DNA of 64,000 nt from Peribacillus tepidiphilus (GCF_009466385.1 NZ_WIAQ01000001.1:1-64000), one strand, 5' to 3'. Shown: positions 16,182 to 25,878, counted from the stretch's first letter. Numbers and translations are program-made. Notes: generated by a model not told the origin, from the sequence alone.

Positions 16182-16609
16182 ACCTGTTGAAATGCTTGCA
16201 GCAGGTTATTCATGATTTCTTCCATCGAATGATCTTCGATATCGTGTCTATGAATGAAGTGCACGACTTCTTTTCCTTTTAAAATTGCCATGGAAGGAGA
16301 GGACGGCGGAATGTCACCAAAATACTCTCGCATTTTTGCTGTTGCTTCTTTATCTTGGCCGGCAAAAACTGTTACTAAATGATCTGGGGCTTTGTCTGCA
16401 CGAACCAGCGCTTGTGTTACAGCAGGTCTCGCTAAGCCAGCTGCGCATCCACAAACGGAATTCACCACAACCAATGTCGTCCCCTCAACATTCTCCATAA
16501 AATTCTCGACTTCTTCAGCCGTCGTTAATTCCTTGAACCCTGCATTCACAAGCTCCTGTCTCATCGGTTTAACCATTTGTCTCATATACTCTTCATATGC
16601 CATTGACAT
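16178..16609 (-). CDS. brxB: Bacilliredoxin BrxB (YphP)
   Basis: 143 residues, thioredoxin-like. The active-site NSVCGCAAG carries Cys53 and Cys55 (CGC), the bacilliredoxin signature; such proteins remove bacillithiol from S-bacillithiolated proteins. This implies that the host makes bacillithiol. GGGAGTG precedes the first ATG. It overlaps ypiP by four bases, with array E and then ilvD upstream. Confidence 0.95.
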   Translation of the reverse strand: MSMAYEEYMRQMVKPMRQELVNAGFKELTTAEEVENFMENVEGTTLVVVNSVCGCAAGLARPAVTQALVRADKAPDHLVTVFAGQDKEATAKMREYFGDIPPSSPSMAILKGKEVVHFIHRHDIEDHSMEEIMNNLLQAFQQV

Positions 16610-16759
16610 CTATTCAACACTCCCATTCATTTTTTCTAACGTTAGCATACTATATATATACTTTTAGAATCAATGAAGAGGCACTCATGATACTTATTGA
16701 TCCATGATCTTTTGTAGTGTTCCATAGAAATTTAGAATTGTGCAGCCGAGCTTCACAAG

Positions 16760-16811
16760 AATCCCGCAAGTTGATGTCATAATCCCGCGACTTTCCATGT
16801 TAATCCCGCCA
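16760..16811. repeat. 21-bp phased array E (AATCCCGC family, 3 units)
   Basis: ATCCCGC starts at 16761, 16782 and 16803, both steps exactly 21 bp; the 12-13 bases between cores are unrelated to each other. It lies between the ilvD terminator and brxB. Confidence 0.8.
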
Positions 16812-16887
16812 AAAGTTACTTTATACACTTTTTAGGCAAGGTGCAGGTGTTTGTACCAGATGTATATTTCGAGGTATTTGCTAATTT

Positions 16888-16935
16888 ATAAAAAAACAGC
16901 AGCTATCCTTTAAATGGGAAGCTGCCGTCTTTTGC
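16888..16935 (-). terminator. Terminator of ilvD
   Basis: Minus strand GGCAGCTTCCCATTT pairs with AAAGGATAGCTGC, followed by TTTTTTT. Confidence 0.85.
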
Positions 16936-16936
16936 A

Positions 16937-18652
16937 TTATTTTACTTTCACAGTTTCTTTTTCCGTTTCGTACTCAAACAAATCGGTTACCGCCCCTTTA
17001 GAAGCGCTGCTGACTAATCTAGCATACTTCGCTAAAGTGCCTTTTGCTACTAACGGTGGTGCTGTCCAATTTTTACGTCTGTTTTCAAGCTCTTCATCTG
17101 AAACGTGAACAGTTAGCTCTTGCTTTTCACTGTCAACGGTAATGAGGTCTCCATTTTGAATCAACGCGATTGGTCCTCCAACCTGCGCTTCCGGTGCGAT
17201 ATGTCCAATTACAAGACCATGTGTTCCTCCAGAGAATCTACCATCCGTCAATAGTGCAACAGACTCACCAAGCCCTTTTCCAACAAGCATCGCTGAAATG
17301 GAAAGCATTTCTGGCATTCCCGGTCCGCCCTTTGGTCCTTCGTAACGAATCACAAGCACATCTCCTGCTTGGATGTGTCCGTTTAAGATGGCTTCTGTCG
17401 CACTTGGTTCATCGTCAAATACCTTAGCTGGTCCTGTCATCGATTTCACCTTCAAGCCAGAAACCTTTGCAACAGCGCCCTCCGGTGCGAGATTTCCTTT
17501 CAGAATGACGAGAGGACCTTGCTCTTTAAGAGGTTGGCTTACAGGATAAATAACCTTTTGTCCTTCTACTAAATCTGGCATTTCAGCCAGGTTTTCAGCT
17601 AATGTTTTACCTGTAACTGTCAAGCAGTCTCCATGTAGTAAGCCCTCTTTAAGAAGCAGCTTCATAACGGCCGGAACTCCGCCGGCTTCATGTAAATCCT
17701 GCATGACATATTTTCCGCTCGGCTTCAAGTCTGCAATATGAGGGACTTTTTTCTGGATGCGGTCGAAATCATCCAATGAAAGGTCTACTTCAGCAGCGTG
17801 TGCAATCGCCATAAGGTGAAGGATGGCGTTTGTTGACCCTCCCAAAGCCATTACAACGGTAATCGCATTTTCGAACGCTTTTTTCGTTAAAATGTCTCTC
17901 GGATAGATTCCTTTTTCTAGCAGGTTGTAAACAGCTGCACCGGACTTATAGCAATCTTGTAATTTTTCCTCGGTTTCAGCCGGGTTCGATGAGCTGCCTG
18001 GCAAACTCATGCCTAATGCTTCAATTGCACTGGCCATTGTGTTCGCTGTATACATGCCTCCACAAGAACCAGACCCCGGACATGCGTGGCACTCAATTTG
18101 ATGAAGTTCGCCTCGATTAATGTCCCCTTTGTTATATTTACCGACACCTTCAAAGGCAGAAACAATGTCGATATCTTGATTGTTCAATTTACCCGGCTTG
18201 ATTGTTCCGCCATACACAAAAACAGCAGGCAGGTTCATTCTTGCAATGGCCATCATACAGCCTGGCATATTTTTATCACAGCCACCGATCGCAACAAAGC
18301 CGTCTAGATTTTCTCCGCCAACCACTGTTTCAATCGAGTCAGCAATAAGGTCCCGGCTTGGAAGCGAATAGCGCATCCCTTCTGTACCCATGGAAATACC
18401 GTCAGAAACCGTAATTGTATTGAAAATAAGCGGTGCTCCACCAGCATCCCGAGCTCCTTGCTTTGCTCTTCTCGCTAGTTCATCAATATGTATATTACAA
18501 GGTGTTACTTCACTCCAAGTGCTTGCAACCCCGATCATTGGCTTTTTAAAATCTTCATCGGTGAATCCGACAGCACGAAGCATCGCACGGTTCGGTACTC
18601 TTGTTTCACCTTCTGAAATAACTTTGCTTCGAATTCTTAAATCTTTCGTCAT
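16937..18652 (-). CDS. ilvD: Dihydroxy-acid dehydratase
   Basis: 571 residues; dehydrates dihydroxy acids to the 2-keto precursors of valine, leucine and isoleucine. Iron-sulfur ligands and active-site blocks are visible: CDKNMPGC and [16 protein letters not shown], with the C-terminal [15 protein letters not shown]. The start at 18652 follows GAGGAGG; a longer reading to 18709 has no site. A CodY-like box about 60-75 bases upstream agrees with branched-chain amino acid repression. Transcribed alone. Confidence 0.97.
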   Translation of the reverse strand: MTKDLRIRSKVISEGETRVPNRAMLRAVGFTDEDFKKPMIGVASTWSEVTPCNIHIDELARRAKQGARDAGGAPLIFNTITVSDGISMGTEGMRYSLPSRDLIADSIETVVGGENLDGFVAIGGCDKNMPGCMMAIARMNLPAVFVYGGTIKPGKLNNQDIDIVSAFEGVGKYNKGDINRGELHQIECHACPGSGSCGGMYTANTMASAIEALGMSLPGSSSNPAETEEKLQDCYKSGAAVYNLLEKGIYPRDILTKKAFENAITVVMALGGSTNAILHLMAIAHAAEVDLSLDDFDRIQKKVPHIADLKPSGKYVMQDLHEAGGVPAVMKLLLKEGLLHGDCLTVTGKTLAENLAEMPDLVEGQKVIYPVSQPLKEQGPLVILKGNLAPEGAVAKVSGLKVKSMTGPAKVFDDEPSATEAILNGHIQAGDVLVIRYEGPKGGPGMPEMLSISAMLVGKGLGESVALLTDGRFSGGTHGLVIGHIAPEAQVGGPIALIQNGDLITVDSEKQELTVHVSDEELENRRKNWTAPPLVAKGTLAKYARLVSSASKGAVTDLFEYETEKETVKVK

Positions 18653-18710
18653 GCTATCTCCTCCTCTAGATTTATTTTTCAATATAGACCTTTTTCCGTT
18701 ATATTTCAAT

Positions 18711-18725
18711 AATTTTCGAAAAATT
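18711..18725. promoter_or_regulatory. CodY-like box upstream of ilvD
   Basis: AATTTTCGAAAAATT (plus strand) matches the CodY consensus at 13 of 15 positions, 59-73 bases before the ilvD start. B. subtilis ilvD is a known CodY target. Confidence 0.5.
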
Positions 18726-18921
18726 GATGTAATTTTTTTATCGTTGTAATTGTATAAAATAGTAAGTATAAGAGAATGATAGATAAGCTATGGTATTTTT
18801 CATCAGACTAATAAAATACTAATTATGCCATATTTCTTCCTTACTACTTTTTTGAAGGCTTCGATTCTTGGAGGGATTTTGAAAAAGCGTATAGTCATTT
18901 CATTTGATTGGAGGATTAGAA

Positions 18922-18966
18922 TTGAAAATCAAGGGCATAAATCATTTTCTTTTTACCCTTGGATAA
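18922..18966 (+). pseudogene. N-terminal remnant of a VOC-family (glyoxalase/FosB-like) gene
   Basis: TTG preceded by TTGGAGG, then KIKGINHFLFTLG and a stop. The string GINHFLFS is the usual opening of FosB/glyoxalase-like VOC proteins; nothing recognisable follows. The match is only 13 residues long, so this is tentative. Confidence 0.35.
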
Positions 18967-19041
18967 AAAACAACTTAATAAGAATTTAATAATCGGTATT
19001 ATTGAAAATCCATTTAACTTTGATTCGGAACAGATAAATAT

Positions 19042-19084
19042 AAAAAAAGAGAATGACTCAAACTATATGTTGAGTTTCTCTTCT
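19042..19084 (-). terminator. Terminator downstream of the 153-aa gene
   Basis: AGAGAA..ACTCAA pairs with TTGAGT..TTCTCT; the minus strand continues with seven T. Confidence 0.75.
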
Positions 19085-19225
19085 TACATAAAGAAATAAT
19101 AAATCTTTTTTAGGTCTTTTTAAATCGATCATCTAGATAAAATGATAAGAACCAATCATCGAAAATTTTCTTATGTCATCCAAAAATCCCCAACAGATAA
19201 CTTGTGAATAAAACTACATACATTA

Positions 19226-19687
19226 CTATAACTTTTTTCTTTTTACTTTAACAGAATCTGCTATTTTAATTAACTCCTCTTTAGGTATCTTTTTTCCTGA
19301 ATATTCTAGTTCTAATTCTAATTCTTCTTGTCTCCAAAACAATAGTTGTTTTCCGTCTCTATTCTGATAATAATAACTTGTACCAGGTAATATAGTATCT
19401 TTATCCCACTTCGGGTCATCACCCCAACTTACGTAATTTGTTGCAGTAATAACTATACGTTCTTTTGAACCTTCATAAAATACTTTAATGAAAGCGCAGT
19501 TTCTTCCGCAATTACGTATAGTCGCATAGTTATTTTCATACTGTATAGGAATATATTCAGTTTCAACTTTTATATTAACTAATTTTTGTGCCCAATTAAC
19601 CGGAAACTTAATTGAGTAAGTATTAAAAATCAATACTGTTAGAAGTATAATTCCTCCCAAAGAAATGTATATCAGTAACTTTTTCAT
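19226..19687 (-). CDS. Membrane-anchored hypothetical protein, possible immunity partner
   Basis: 153 residues: an N-terminal signal-anchor (about 5-24) followed by a charged, beta-rich extracytoplasmic domain with one Cys pair (RNCGRNC) and a Lys-rich end (IADSVKVKRKKL). I do not recognise the family. It lies directly downstream of the RHS/WapA-type remnant on the same strand, the usual place of an immunity gene, which is the only basis for that suggestion. RBS GGAGG seven bases before ATG. The gene looks intact. Confidence 0.55.
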   Translation of the reverse strand: MKKLLIYISLGGIILLTVLIFNTYSIKFPVNWAQKLVNIKVETEYIPIQYENNYATIRNCGRNCAFIKVFYEGSKERIVITATNYVSWGDDPKWDKDTILPGTSYYYQNRDGKQLLFWRQEELELELEYSGKKIPKEELIKIADSVKVKRKKL

Positions 19688-19805
19688 ACATTACCTCCAA
19701 TAAATTTTCTATGTCATTTGATAGCGTTTTATAAATTTTAAAAAGATATCAAATGACATAATGTTTGTTTTGATAAAAATCTTATAGGTAAACTTGTAAT
19801 AAAAT

Positions 19806-19832
19806 ATGGGCCAGGTATGCTTGGCCCATATA
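19806..19832 (-). terminator. Terminator after the RHS remnant
   Basis: Stem ATGGGCCA / TGGCCCAT with loop AGCATACC; the minus strand continues ATTTTATTA. Confidence 0.7.
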
Positions 19833-19839
19833 AAAAATT

Positions 19840-20262
19840 TTAAATTTTACTTAAAACATCCAAGAACGTACCAAGATTTCCTAATCTTGCATTTCTCATC
19901 GAGGTCACCATATCCCAAAGACTAAGCGGTTCTCCTCTTGATAAGGTATTATAGAGATATTTTTGTGCCTCAACTTTTACCCAATTTATAGCTAATGCAA
20001 CCTTCGAGGATACACCAGCGTATTTTAATGCCTTAGACCATCCAAAACCATTTTGTAGAAGTTCCAAACTATATCCCATGTAAGGTCTCTTTTGTTAGCT
20101 GTTTCAGTGAATCGTATTCATACGAAACTGTTCCACTGTTTGTGACAATGCTTGTCCAGTTACCGTTCGGATCGTAGCTGTATTTGTACTGATCCAATAC
20201 AGTTCCGTCTTTTTTATAGTTTTTCAACTCGTTTAACCTATTCGCATCATCGTAATTTTGCG
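19840..20262 (-). pseudogene. RHS/YD-repeat (WapA-type) toxin remnant
   Basis: About 63 residues of YD-repeat protein are read (YDDANRLNELKNY, YKYSYDPNGNW, VSYEYDSLKQLTKET), the wall-exposed repeat of contact-dependent toxins. The frame then runs into a stop at 20069. A second frame starting GYSLELLQNGFGW and ending LGTFLDVLSKI (20079 to 19840) could be the former C-terminal toxin tip. The N-terminal bulk is absent: upstream of the YD repeats lies an interspersed element (20263-20384). The piece is a deletion derivative and should be inactive. Confidence 0.65.
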
Positions 20263-20384
20263 CGAACCCTCCTCCGGTACTCATTACCATCTATGGTAAC
20301 TTCGCTCCTCACACGGGTTCGTTCTTCGACTGACAAGCGTTTTCAATCAGTCTGAATGTGCGTAAAATTTACTTTGTCTACTAA
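20263..20384 (+). repeat. Interspersed ~120-bp element, copy 1
   Basis: From CGAACCCT to CTTTGTCTAC this segment matches the minus strand of 26069-26181 at roughly 85% (for example CAAGCGTTTTCAATCAGTCT and CTCATTACCAT are identical). It lies exactly where the RHS remnant loses its upstream sequence. Confidence 0.75.
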
Positions 20385-20538
20385 CACTTTCTTTGCATTC
20401 AATGGGATTGCTGACAATATTTTCTCCAGAAGCAAGCACAACCCCTAATACAGGAATACCCCCGATTGTTGAAAATTATTAAAGCTTAATTTAAGAACGT
20501 TGCGTTTTGGGAATGAACATGAGCTATGATGTTGATTA

Positions 20539-20985
20539 CTATAGTAACTCTCTTAATTCTTCTGTCATTTGTTCGACTAACTCAGGTCTTCCATGGAATT
20601 GTGCTGGTGTATTCTGGAAAAGTTTAATACGCCAATTTCCTTCGGATTTAACAGCAACGAGAGTTTGGTGTGTATTGACTTTAGGATTGATGTCTAATTG
20701 TCCCGGAGGTATCATACCTGCTATTGCTCGTAAAATGGCAATCTCAGAAGTTAGAAAGTGAACACCTTTCACTTTGCTTACATATTTTGCTGTGGGGTGG
20801 TGTTCAAAGATGGGTTTAAGGTGAGAGAATATCTCATCCTGCCCAATTGACTGGCTGCCATCAAAACCAATACTCTCGCCATCCTCTATGAACAGCTCAG
20901 CCATTGCACGGGCATTGCGGTTATTCCATGCATCTAATAGTTTTTGATAAAGACCTTGAACTTCATCCGTTGCGGAAGATTTCAT
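20539..20985 (-). CDS. SnoaL-like / SgcJ-EcaC family protein
   Basis: 148 residues of the NTF2-like fold: a long first helix (VQGLYQKLLDAWNNRNA), then beta strands with the motifs FIEDGESIGFDGSQSIGQ and a C-terminal WRIKLFQNTPAQFHGRPE, which is characteristic of the SgcJ/EcaC (DUF4440-like) group. Function is unassigned in most bacteria. The start at 20985 follows AAAGGAGG nine bases upstream. A 31-codon reading frame lies just upstream on the same strand. Confidence 0.75.
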   Translation of the reverse strand: MKSSATDEVQGLYQKLLDAWNNRNARAMAELFIEDGESIGFDGSQSIGQDEIFSHLKPIFEHHPTAKYVSKVKGVHFLTSEIAILRAIAGMIPPGQLDINPKVNTHQTLVAVKSEGNWRIKLFQNTPAQFHGRPELVEQMTEELRELL

Positions 20986-21054
20986 CACTTGGTCCTCCTT
21001 TAAAAGTCTTCCTATAATAGTGTCCACCACTTTGTGCCTTTTTTAAAGCAGCAG

Positions 21055-21150
21055 TTAAACCATGGGCAATGTCCCTGAATGAACAGAAATATTATTTACA
21101 AACTTTTTAATAGCTTTTTCTGTTTTTGTACTAAGTAATGGATTATTCAT
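21055..21150 (-). CDS. Possible 31-aa peptide or broken gene start
   Basis: ATG with AAAGGAG nine bases upstream, then MNNPLLSTKTEKAIKKFVNN and a further 11 residues to a stop. A shift of frame near the end opens a continuation (HGLTAALKKAQSGG), so this may be the start of a longer gene broken by a frameshift. No family recognised. Confidence 0.35.
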   Translation of the reverse strand: MNNPLLSTKTEKAIKKFVNNISVHSGTLPMV

Positions 21151-21299
21151 CACTCGCCACTCCTTTTAGAAAATGATCCATAATCATTTTAAAAAACGTC
21201 CATTCATCTTTTTTTCTTTTGCCTTAATCTTAATCATTTTGTATTATACATTCTCACACCTGCTGTTCATGATGGTCATAGAATGTTCATGTTATTTTA

Positions 21300-21347
21300 T
21301 GAAAAAAAAGCAAATCCCTTAGTACACAATGGATTCGCTTTTTTGTG
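21300..21347. terminator. Hairpin between the SnoaL-like region and ypgR
   Basis: AAAAAGCAAATCC pairs with GGATTCGCTTTTTT; poly-A and poly-T flanks allow function on both strands. The rest of 21151-21550 shows nothing else I can support. Confidence 0.65.
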
Positions 21348-21550
21348 TTTTAATCGTTTATTCAGGATTTTATACAACTCCAATTAATCAAAGTTTTATG
21401 TTCGGTCATTGCACCTGATGGCTGTAATAATAATGAGGGTTCATTATGACCTCTTATCCCATTAAAAATGGTCCGAACAACATGGTTGGTGTTGTATTCA
21501 ATATTTTTGCAGCATTCAAAACTTTATTCTCCGCATACACAATGCTCCAC

Positions 21551-22684
21551 TCAGTTGGAGTTTCTTTCTGTCATCTGCTTCCAAATGGAGCCTTTTGCTT
21601 TTTCTCCTTTTTCGATCCGTTCAATCGCCATTTTGATTTGCATGGCTACCTCGAACTCTGGATCATCCTCTGCTTCCTTCAAAGCAGGAAGCACACTTTC
21701 ATCGCCTTCCTCATACAGGAACATGGCCGCACGCCAGCGCACGAGCTTGCTCGTATCCTTCAAGGCCTTTGCCATTTCACCCATTGCTTCCTTGAACCCT
21801 AAGTCGGACAAACAATCCCCAGCTGTCCTTCTCACAGATACGGATGAATCTTTCAGTGCCTTATATAAACCAGGAAGGACAGCTCGATCCTTGATCATTC
21901 CTAAATAGACAGTCGCAAGTCTGCGAATCGATGCTTTTTCATCTTGAAGGGCTTTTTCAAGCAAAGGAATATCCTCTACATCGGGATCCTCCATTTGTTC
22001 AAGCGCTTGGTAACGGATTCTCCAATCTTTCTCCTCCAAGATTTCCTTCGTTAGCTTGATTCTTTGACGTTTCTTCAAAATTTCGGTTTTCTTCTCAGGC
22101 TCCTGCGCCAGCATAACCAACTCCTGCAAACGTTCTGTAGGGTATGCGGCCAGAAGCTCTTCTAATACGGTCTCACCGATTTCGTCCAGACTTCCGTAAC
22201 GAGTCCCGTAATCCTTCCACTTCCTTAGAATAACTACGTTGTCTTCTGGCTTTCTAGCAGCAGACACAGCCGAAATAAATTGCTCTGGCAGACCAAATCG
22301 CTTTTCTTCCTGGCCATCGTTGAGTTTGATTTGCATCGGAATGCCTTTGAACATTTGGACCTGGACATTTACCTCGCCATAGGTAGAAGACTGACCCTCT
22401 TCATGCCCGTTCCCATCCGCTAAATCTTCACCGAATATCTGGCGGACGGCAGTCAAAATTTGTTTCCAGTCGTATTTTGCGTTTCGTTCCACCGCTAGAA
22501 AGTCTGCCACATGATAAACTCCCTTTACCCCTTCAATAGCTAGTATTTCTTTGATTTTATCCGGAGCCATAGAAGGGTCTGAAGCTTTATAATTATTGCT
22601 CTTTCCTGCTGGCAGAGCTTCATTCAAAGTAATTTTCATCGTATTTGGACTTGGTGTTGGTTCAATCGATACAATTTTCATCAT
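21551..22684 (-). CDS. ypgR: Nfu-N domain and HEAT-repeat protein (YpgR / CvfC-like)
   Basis: 378 residues. The N terminus (about 1-90) is the Nfu/NifU N-terminal fold (IEPTPSPNTMKI, GVKGVYHVADFLAVERN); the rest is a run of HEAT-like helices (LEQMEDPDVEDIPLLEKAL, SSVSVRRTAGDCLSDLG, TSKLVRWRAAMFL). Staphylococcal CvfC, a virulence-affecting protein, has this architecture; its molecular role is not settled. AAGGAAGTGAG precedes ATGATG. Position between ilvD and ypgQ fits B. subtilis ypgR. Confidence 0.82.
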   Translation of the reverse strand: MMKIVSIEPTPSPNTMKITLNEALPAGKSNNYKASDPSMAPDKIKEILAIEGVKGVYHVADFLAVERNAKYDWKQILTAVRQIFGEDLADGNGHEEGQSSTYGEVNVQVQMFKGIPMQIKLNDGQEEKRFGLPEQFISAVSAARKPEDNVVILRKWKDYGTRYGSLDEIGETVLEELLAAYPTERLQELVMLAQEPEKKTEILKKRQRIKLTKEILEEKDWRIRYQALEQMEDPDVEDIPLLEKALQDEKASIRRLATVYLGMIKDRAVLPGLYKALKDSSVSVRRTAGDCLSDLGFKEAMGEMAKALKDTSKLVRWRAAMFLYEEGDESVLPALKEAEDDPEFEVAMQIKMAIERIEKGEKAKGSIWKQMTERNSN

Positions 22685-22858
22685 TCTCACTTCCTTTATG
22701 TTAAATGGTAGCATATTTGAATGATGAATATCATGTCATACGCTCTTATCGTTGGCTCTGCAGTGTCAATTAAAATTTGTGAATAAAATCAACAAGTATT
22801 CCCAAATGATACTAACTGAATTTATAAATGAAGGAAATTGTAAGAGTAGGTGAAGAAA

Positions 22859-23020
22859 ATGAGTAATGAGAAAGTTATTAGACCGATTCATCAAGATGTA
22901 GTACAAAAGGTATTGGAATTGTATCAGCACTTACATAAGGATGACCCCGATCTTCATTGGGAGGACATAAAACTATTCATCTTATCTTTCGTGAACTTCT
23001 TATCTAATTGTATGAATTAA
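22859..23020 (+). CDS. Small hypothetical protein, 53 aa
   Basis: ATG preceded by GTAGGTGAAG, then 53 codons: a soluble peptide with alternating helix-forming stretches (QDVVQKVLELYQHLHKDD, EDIKLFILSFVNFLS) and a single late Cys. Codon use looks native. It is divergent from ypgR and is followed by array F. Not recognised. Confidence 0.6.
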   Translation: MSNEKVIRPIHQDVVQKVLELYQHLHKDDPDLHWEDIKLFILSFVNFLSNCMN

Positions 23021-23151
23021 AATTCAGGCCCTGAAATGGTTAAAGGAAAATCATTCATAAAAGACACACATCCTAATCTAAATCATGTCTATTATTCCTT
23101 AGCATTTATTTTTTTTCACCATTCTGCGCCATGAGCTTAATTAAAAAGGAT

Positions 23152-23232
23152 TTGATTTACGCGAAACTTCTTTTGATTTAAGCGAAAACTCCCTTGATTT
23201 AAGCGAAAATTCTCATGATTTATGCGAAACCT
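23152..23232 (+). repeat. 21-bp phased array F (TTTAAGCGAAA family, 4 units)
   Basis: GCGAAA starts at 23161, 23182, 23203 and 23224, every step 21 bp; the outer units are slightly decayed (TTTACGCGAAA, TTTATGCGAAA). Orientation is the same as that of the preceding plus-strand gene. Confidence 0.9.
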
Positions 23233-23292
23233 CAAATCCGATGCAGAAGATTCCATTTTGAAAACTTTGTATCGCTCTTATTCAGAAAATGG

Positions 23293-23342
23293 TATAAAGA
23301 AGGCCTGAACCTCCTATGAAATCCAGGGCGTTCAGACCTCAT
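23293..23342 (-). terminator. Terminator of the ABC-F gene
   Basis: Minus strand GGTCTGAAC pairs with GTTCAGGCC across a 22-base arm-loop, followed by TTCTTTAT; a modest T tract. Confidence 0.55.
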
Positions 23343-23350
23343 AACCATGT

Positions 23351-25234
23351 TTATTCTTCCATCTTCTCAGACAAATACGTCCATCTCTCAATCAATGCTT
23401 CTAGCTTTTCGTTAAGTGCCGTTTCTTCTTCCATTAAGCGGGCGGCTTTTTCAAAATCTGAGCCTATTTCCTGTAGCTCCGCCTGCACCTTTTCAATTGC
23501 AGCCTCTGTTTCAGCAATCCGATCTTCAATTTCTTCCCATTCTTTCATTTCCATGTAGGTGAGTTTTTTCTTTTTGGCTTTTGTTTCTTGGACAGGAGGA
23601 GCAGAATGAGTGACTGGATTCGATTCCTCTTTTTCTCTTGATGAAGATTCTAAGTATTCACTGTAAGAACCATAGTAAGAGGAAATGACACCGTTGCCTT
23701 CAAAGACTAGCAGCTGCGTTGCGACTTTATCGAGAAAATAACGATCGTGGGACACGGTTAAAATAACGCCTGAAAAATTATCCAAATAATCTTCTAGCAC
23801 GGTTAAGGTTTCTGTATCCAAGTCGTTCGTCGGTTCATCCAGTAATAAAACGTTTGGAGATGACATCAAAATGCGTAATAAATACAGCCTTCTTTTTTCA
23901 CCGCCGGATAGCTTATAAATCGGGGTACCATGCGTATGCATCGGGAATAAAAATTTCTCCAGCATGGCTGCTGCCGAAATGACCGATCCATCCTTCAGCT
24001 TGATCGCTTCGGCTTCCTCCCTAATGTATTCGATCATCCGCAAGTTTTCATTCATATCAATACTTTCCTGCGTGTAATAGCCAATTTTGACAGTCGGTCC
24101 TAGCTCAACTACGCCGCTGTCAGCCTGATCCCGTCCTGCAATAATATTAAGAAGGGTCGATTTCCCTGTTCCATTTCGACCAACAATCCCAAAAGAATCT
24201 CCGGGCTTAATCAACAATGAAAAATCGGTAAGGATTTTCTGCTCTCCAAAGCTCTTATTCAAGTCTTTCAGCTCGATAACCTTCTTGCCGAGTCGGGTAC
24301 CCATTAGATCCATTTCAAGCTTGTCTGTAGATGTTTTTTTGCTTACCTCATCCTTCAACTCTTCAAAGCGGTCAATTCTCGCTTTTTGCTTTGTTGTTCT
24401 TGCTTTTGCTCCTCTACGAATCCAAGCGAGCTCTTTTTTAAACAAGCTCTCTTTTTTACTTTGCATGGCGGCTTCGTTTTCTTCGCGGATCGCCTTTGAT
24501 TCCAGATAGTCGGAATAATCCCCTTTATATTCATATAAATTCCCTTGAGAAAGCTCCCATATTTTTGTAGAGATTTCATCTAGGAAATAACGATCATGTG
24601 TTACAAACAAGACTGAACGTTGATATTTTTTTAAGTATTCCTCAAGCCATTTAATGCTTTCATAATCAAGATGGTTTGTCGGTTCATCCAAAATCAGCAA
24701 GTCAGGGTTTTCAATCAAAGCTTTGGCAAGGGCAACACGTTTTTTCTGCCCTCCAGACAGACTCGTCACGTCCTTTGTGTAATCAAGGATGCCAAGCTTT
24801 GTTAAAATGGTTTTCGCTTCCGCATTTCGCTCCCAACCATTTTGTTCGTCCATTTTTTGTTGAAGACGAAGGAGTTTCTCTTGTACAGAGACGTTTTCTG
24901 GCTGCTTTTGCAGCTCCATTAAGGCACCTTCATATTCCCGGATTAATTGAAAAAGAGGCGTTTGACTTTGAAACATGTAATCGATCACCGATATATGATC
25001 TTCAAACACCGGATCTTGTGGTAAATACGATATGCTATAATCCTTTGGATGGTCCTTTATCCCTGCATCTGCTTCTTCTTCCCCAACAATAATTTTTAAT
25101 AATGACGACTTGCCGGTCCCGTTCACTCCAATCAATCCAATTTTGTCGCCTTCACGGATTGAAAAAGATAGATTCGAAAACAATACTTTATCTCCTACTG
25201 TTTTCTTCACTTGTTCCATTGAAAATATTTTCAT
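23351..25234 (-). CDS. ABC-F family ATPase (Uup/YfmR-like)
   Basis: 627 residues with two ABC ATPase domains and no membrane segment. Walker A is GVNGTGKSS and GRNGTGKST; signature motifs SLSGGQKKR and KLSGGEKRR; Walker B LLILDEPTNHLD and VLLLDEPTNDLD. The linker is rich in Lys/Arg (RRGAKARTTKQKARIDRF) and the C terminus ends in a coiled coil (about 555-625), both typical of Uup/YfmR, which act on stalled ribosomes. The ATG at 25234 overlaps the stop of the HD gene (ATGA), so the two are translationally coupled. Confidence 0.88.
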   Translation of the reverse strand: MKIFSMEQVKKTVGDKVLFSNLSFSIREGDKIGLIGVNGTGKSSLLKIIVGEEEADAGIKDHPKDYSISYLPQDPVFEDHISVIDYMFQSQTPLFQLIREYEGALMELQKQPENVSVQEKLLRLQQKMDEQNGWERNAEAKTILTKLGILDYTKDVTSLSGGQKKRVALAKALIENPDLLILDEPTNHLDYESIKWLEEYLKKYQRSVLFVTHDRYFLDEISTKIWELSQGNLYEYKGDYSDYLESKAIREENEAAMQSKKESLFKKELAWIRRGAKARTTKQKARIDRFEELKDEVSKKTSTDKLEMDLMGTRLGKKVIELKDLNKSFGEQKILTDFSLLIKPGDSFGIVGRNGTGKSTLLNIIAGRDQADSGVVELGPTVKIGYYTQESIDMNENLRMIEYIREEAEAIKLKDGSVISAAAMLEKFLFPMHTHGTPIYKLSGGEKRRLYLLRILMSSPNVLLLDEPTNDLDTETLTVLEDYLDNFSGVILTVSHDRYFLDKVATQLLVFEGNGVISSYYGSYSEYLESSSREKEESNPVTHSAPPVQETKAKKKKLTYMEMKEWEEIEDRIAETEAAIEKVQAELQEIGSDFEKAARLMEEETALNEKLEALIERWTYLSEKMEE

Positions 25235-25878
25235 ATTGTTGCATCCCATTCCTTATAAAATTGCTCTAAAAAATTTTCCATGAATTGATGTCTTTGTAAA
25301 GCCATCTTTTTTCCAGTTTCTGTATTGAAAAGTGAATATAGCTTTAATAGCTTTTCGTAAAAATGATGAATACTCGAAGATTTGCCGTTTCGATATTCAT
25401 CAAGCGTCATGGATTCCCGCACTTCTATAGCTGGATCATAGATCGGCTGTTGTTTTTTTCCGCCATAGGCAAACGCTCTTGCGATTCCAATAGCCCCGAT
25501 TGCTTCCAACCGATCAGCATCCTGGACTATTTTCGCTTCTATCGATGTAGGCGGGGCATTTTGACCACCTTTAAAGGAGATTTGACTGATGATTTCTTTT
25601 ATTTTTTCAGTTGTTTCATGATCGATGTTTTGTGAGGAGAACCAATCCTCTAAACGTTTCCAGCCTGCTTCCTCCGTGCCGCTTACCTTTTCATCAGGAA
25701 TATCATGAAGCAGAGCCGCCAATTGGATGATGGTTGTATTTTGTATTCCTTCACCTTCGGCAATTTTTATCGCGAGCTTTCGCACACGATCACAATGATA
25801 AAAGTCATGTCCTGTAGACTCATTTCCAAGGATGTGCTTCACATACTTTTCCGCTTCTAAAATCCAGATATTTGTCAT
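25231..25878 (-). CDS. ypgQ: HD-domain phosphohydrolase (YpgQ-like)
   Basis: 215 residues. Metal ligands of the HD fold are visible: HDFYHCDRV, LLHDIPDEK and the later QDADRLEAIGA. YpgQ-type enzymes hydrolyse nucleotides such as (d)NTPs in vitro as I recall; the physiological substrate is uncertain. The start is taken at 25878 (second of two adjacent ATGs) because AGGTGAA lies six bases upstream. The stop overlaps the start of the ABC-F gene. Confidence 0.85.
   Translation of the reverse strand: MTNIWILEAEKYVKHILGNESTGHDFYHCDRVRKLAIKIAEGEGIQNTTIIQLAALLHDIPDEKVSGTEEAGWKRLEDWFSSQNIDHETTEKIKEIISQISFKGGQNAPPTSIEAKIVQDADRLEAIGAIGIARAFAYGGKKQQPIYDPAIEVRESMTLDEYRNGKSSSIHHFYEKLLKLYSLFNTETGKKMALQRHQFMENFLEQFYKEWDATI

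Noticed and set aside
18653..18890. T-box leader for ilvD
   Set aside because: No T-box sequence (AGGGTGGNACCGCG) and no leader terminator; a CodY-like box is the better regulator candidate.
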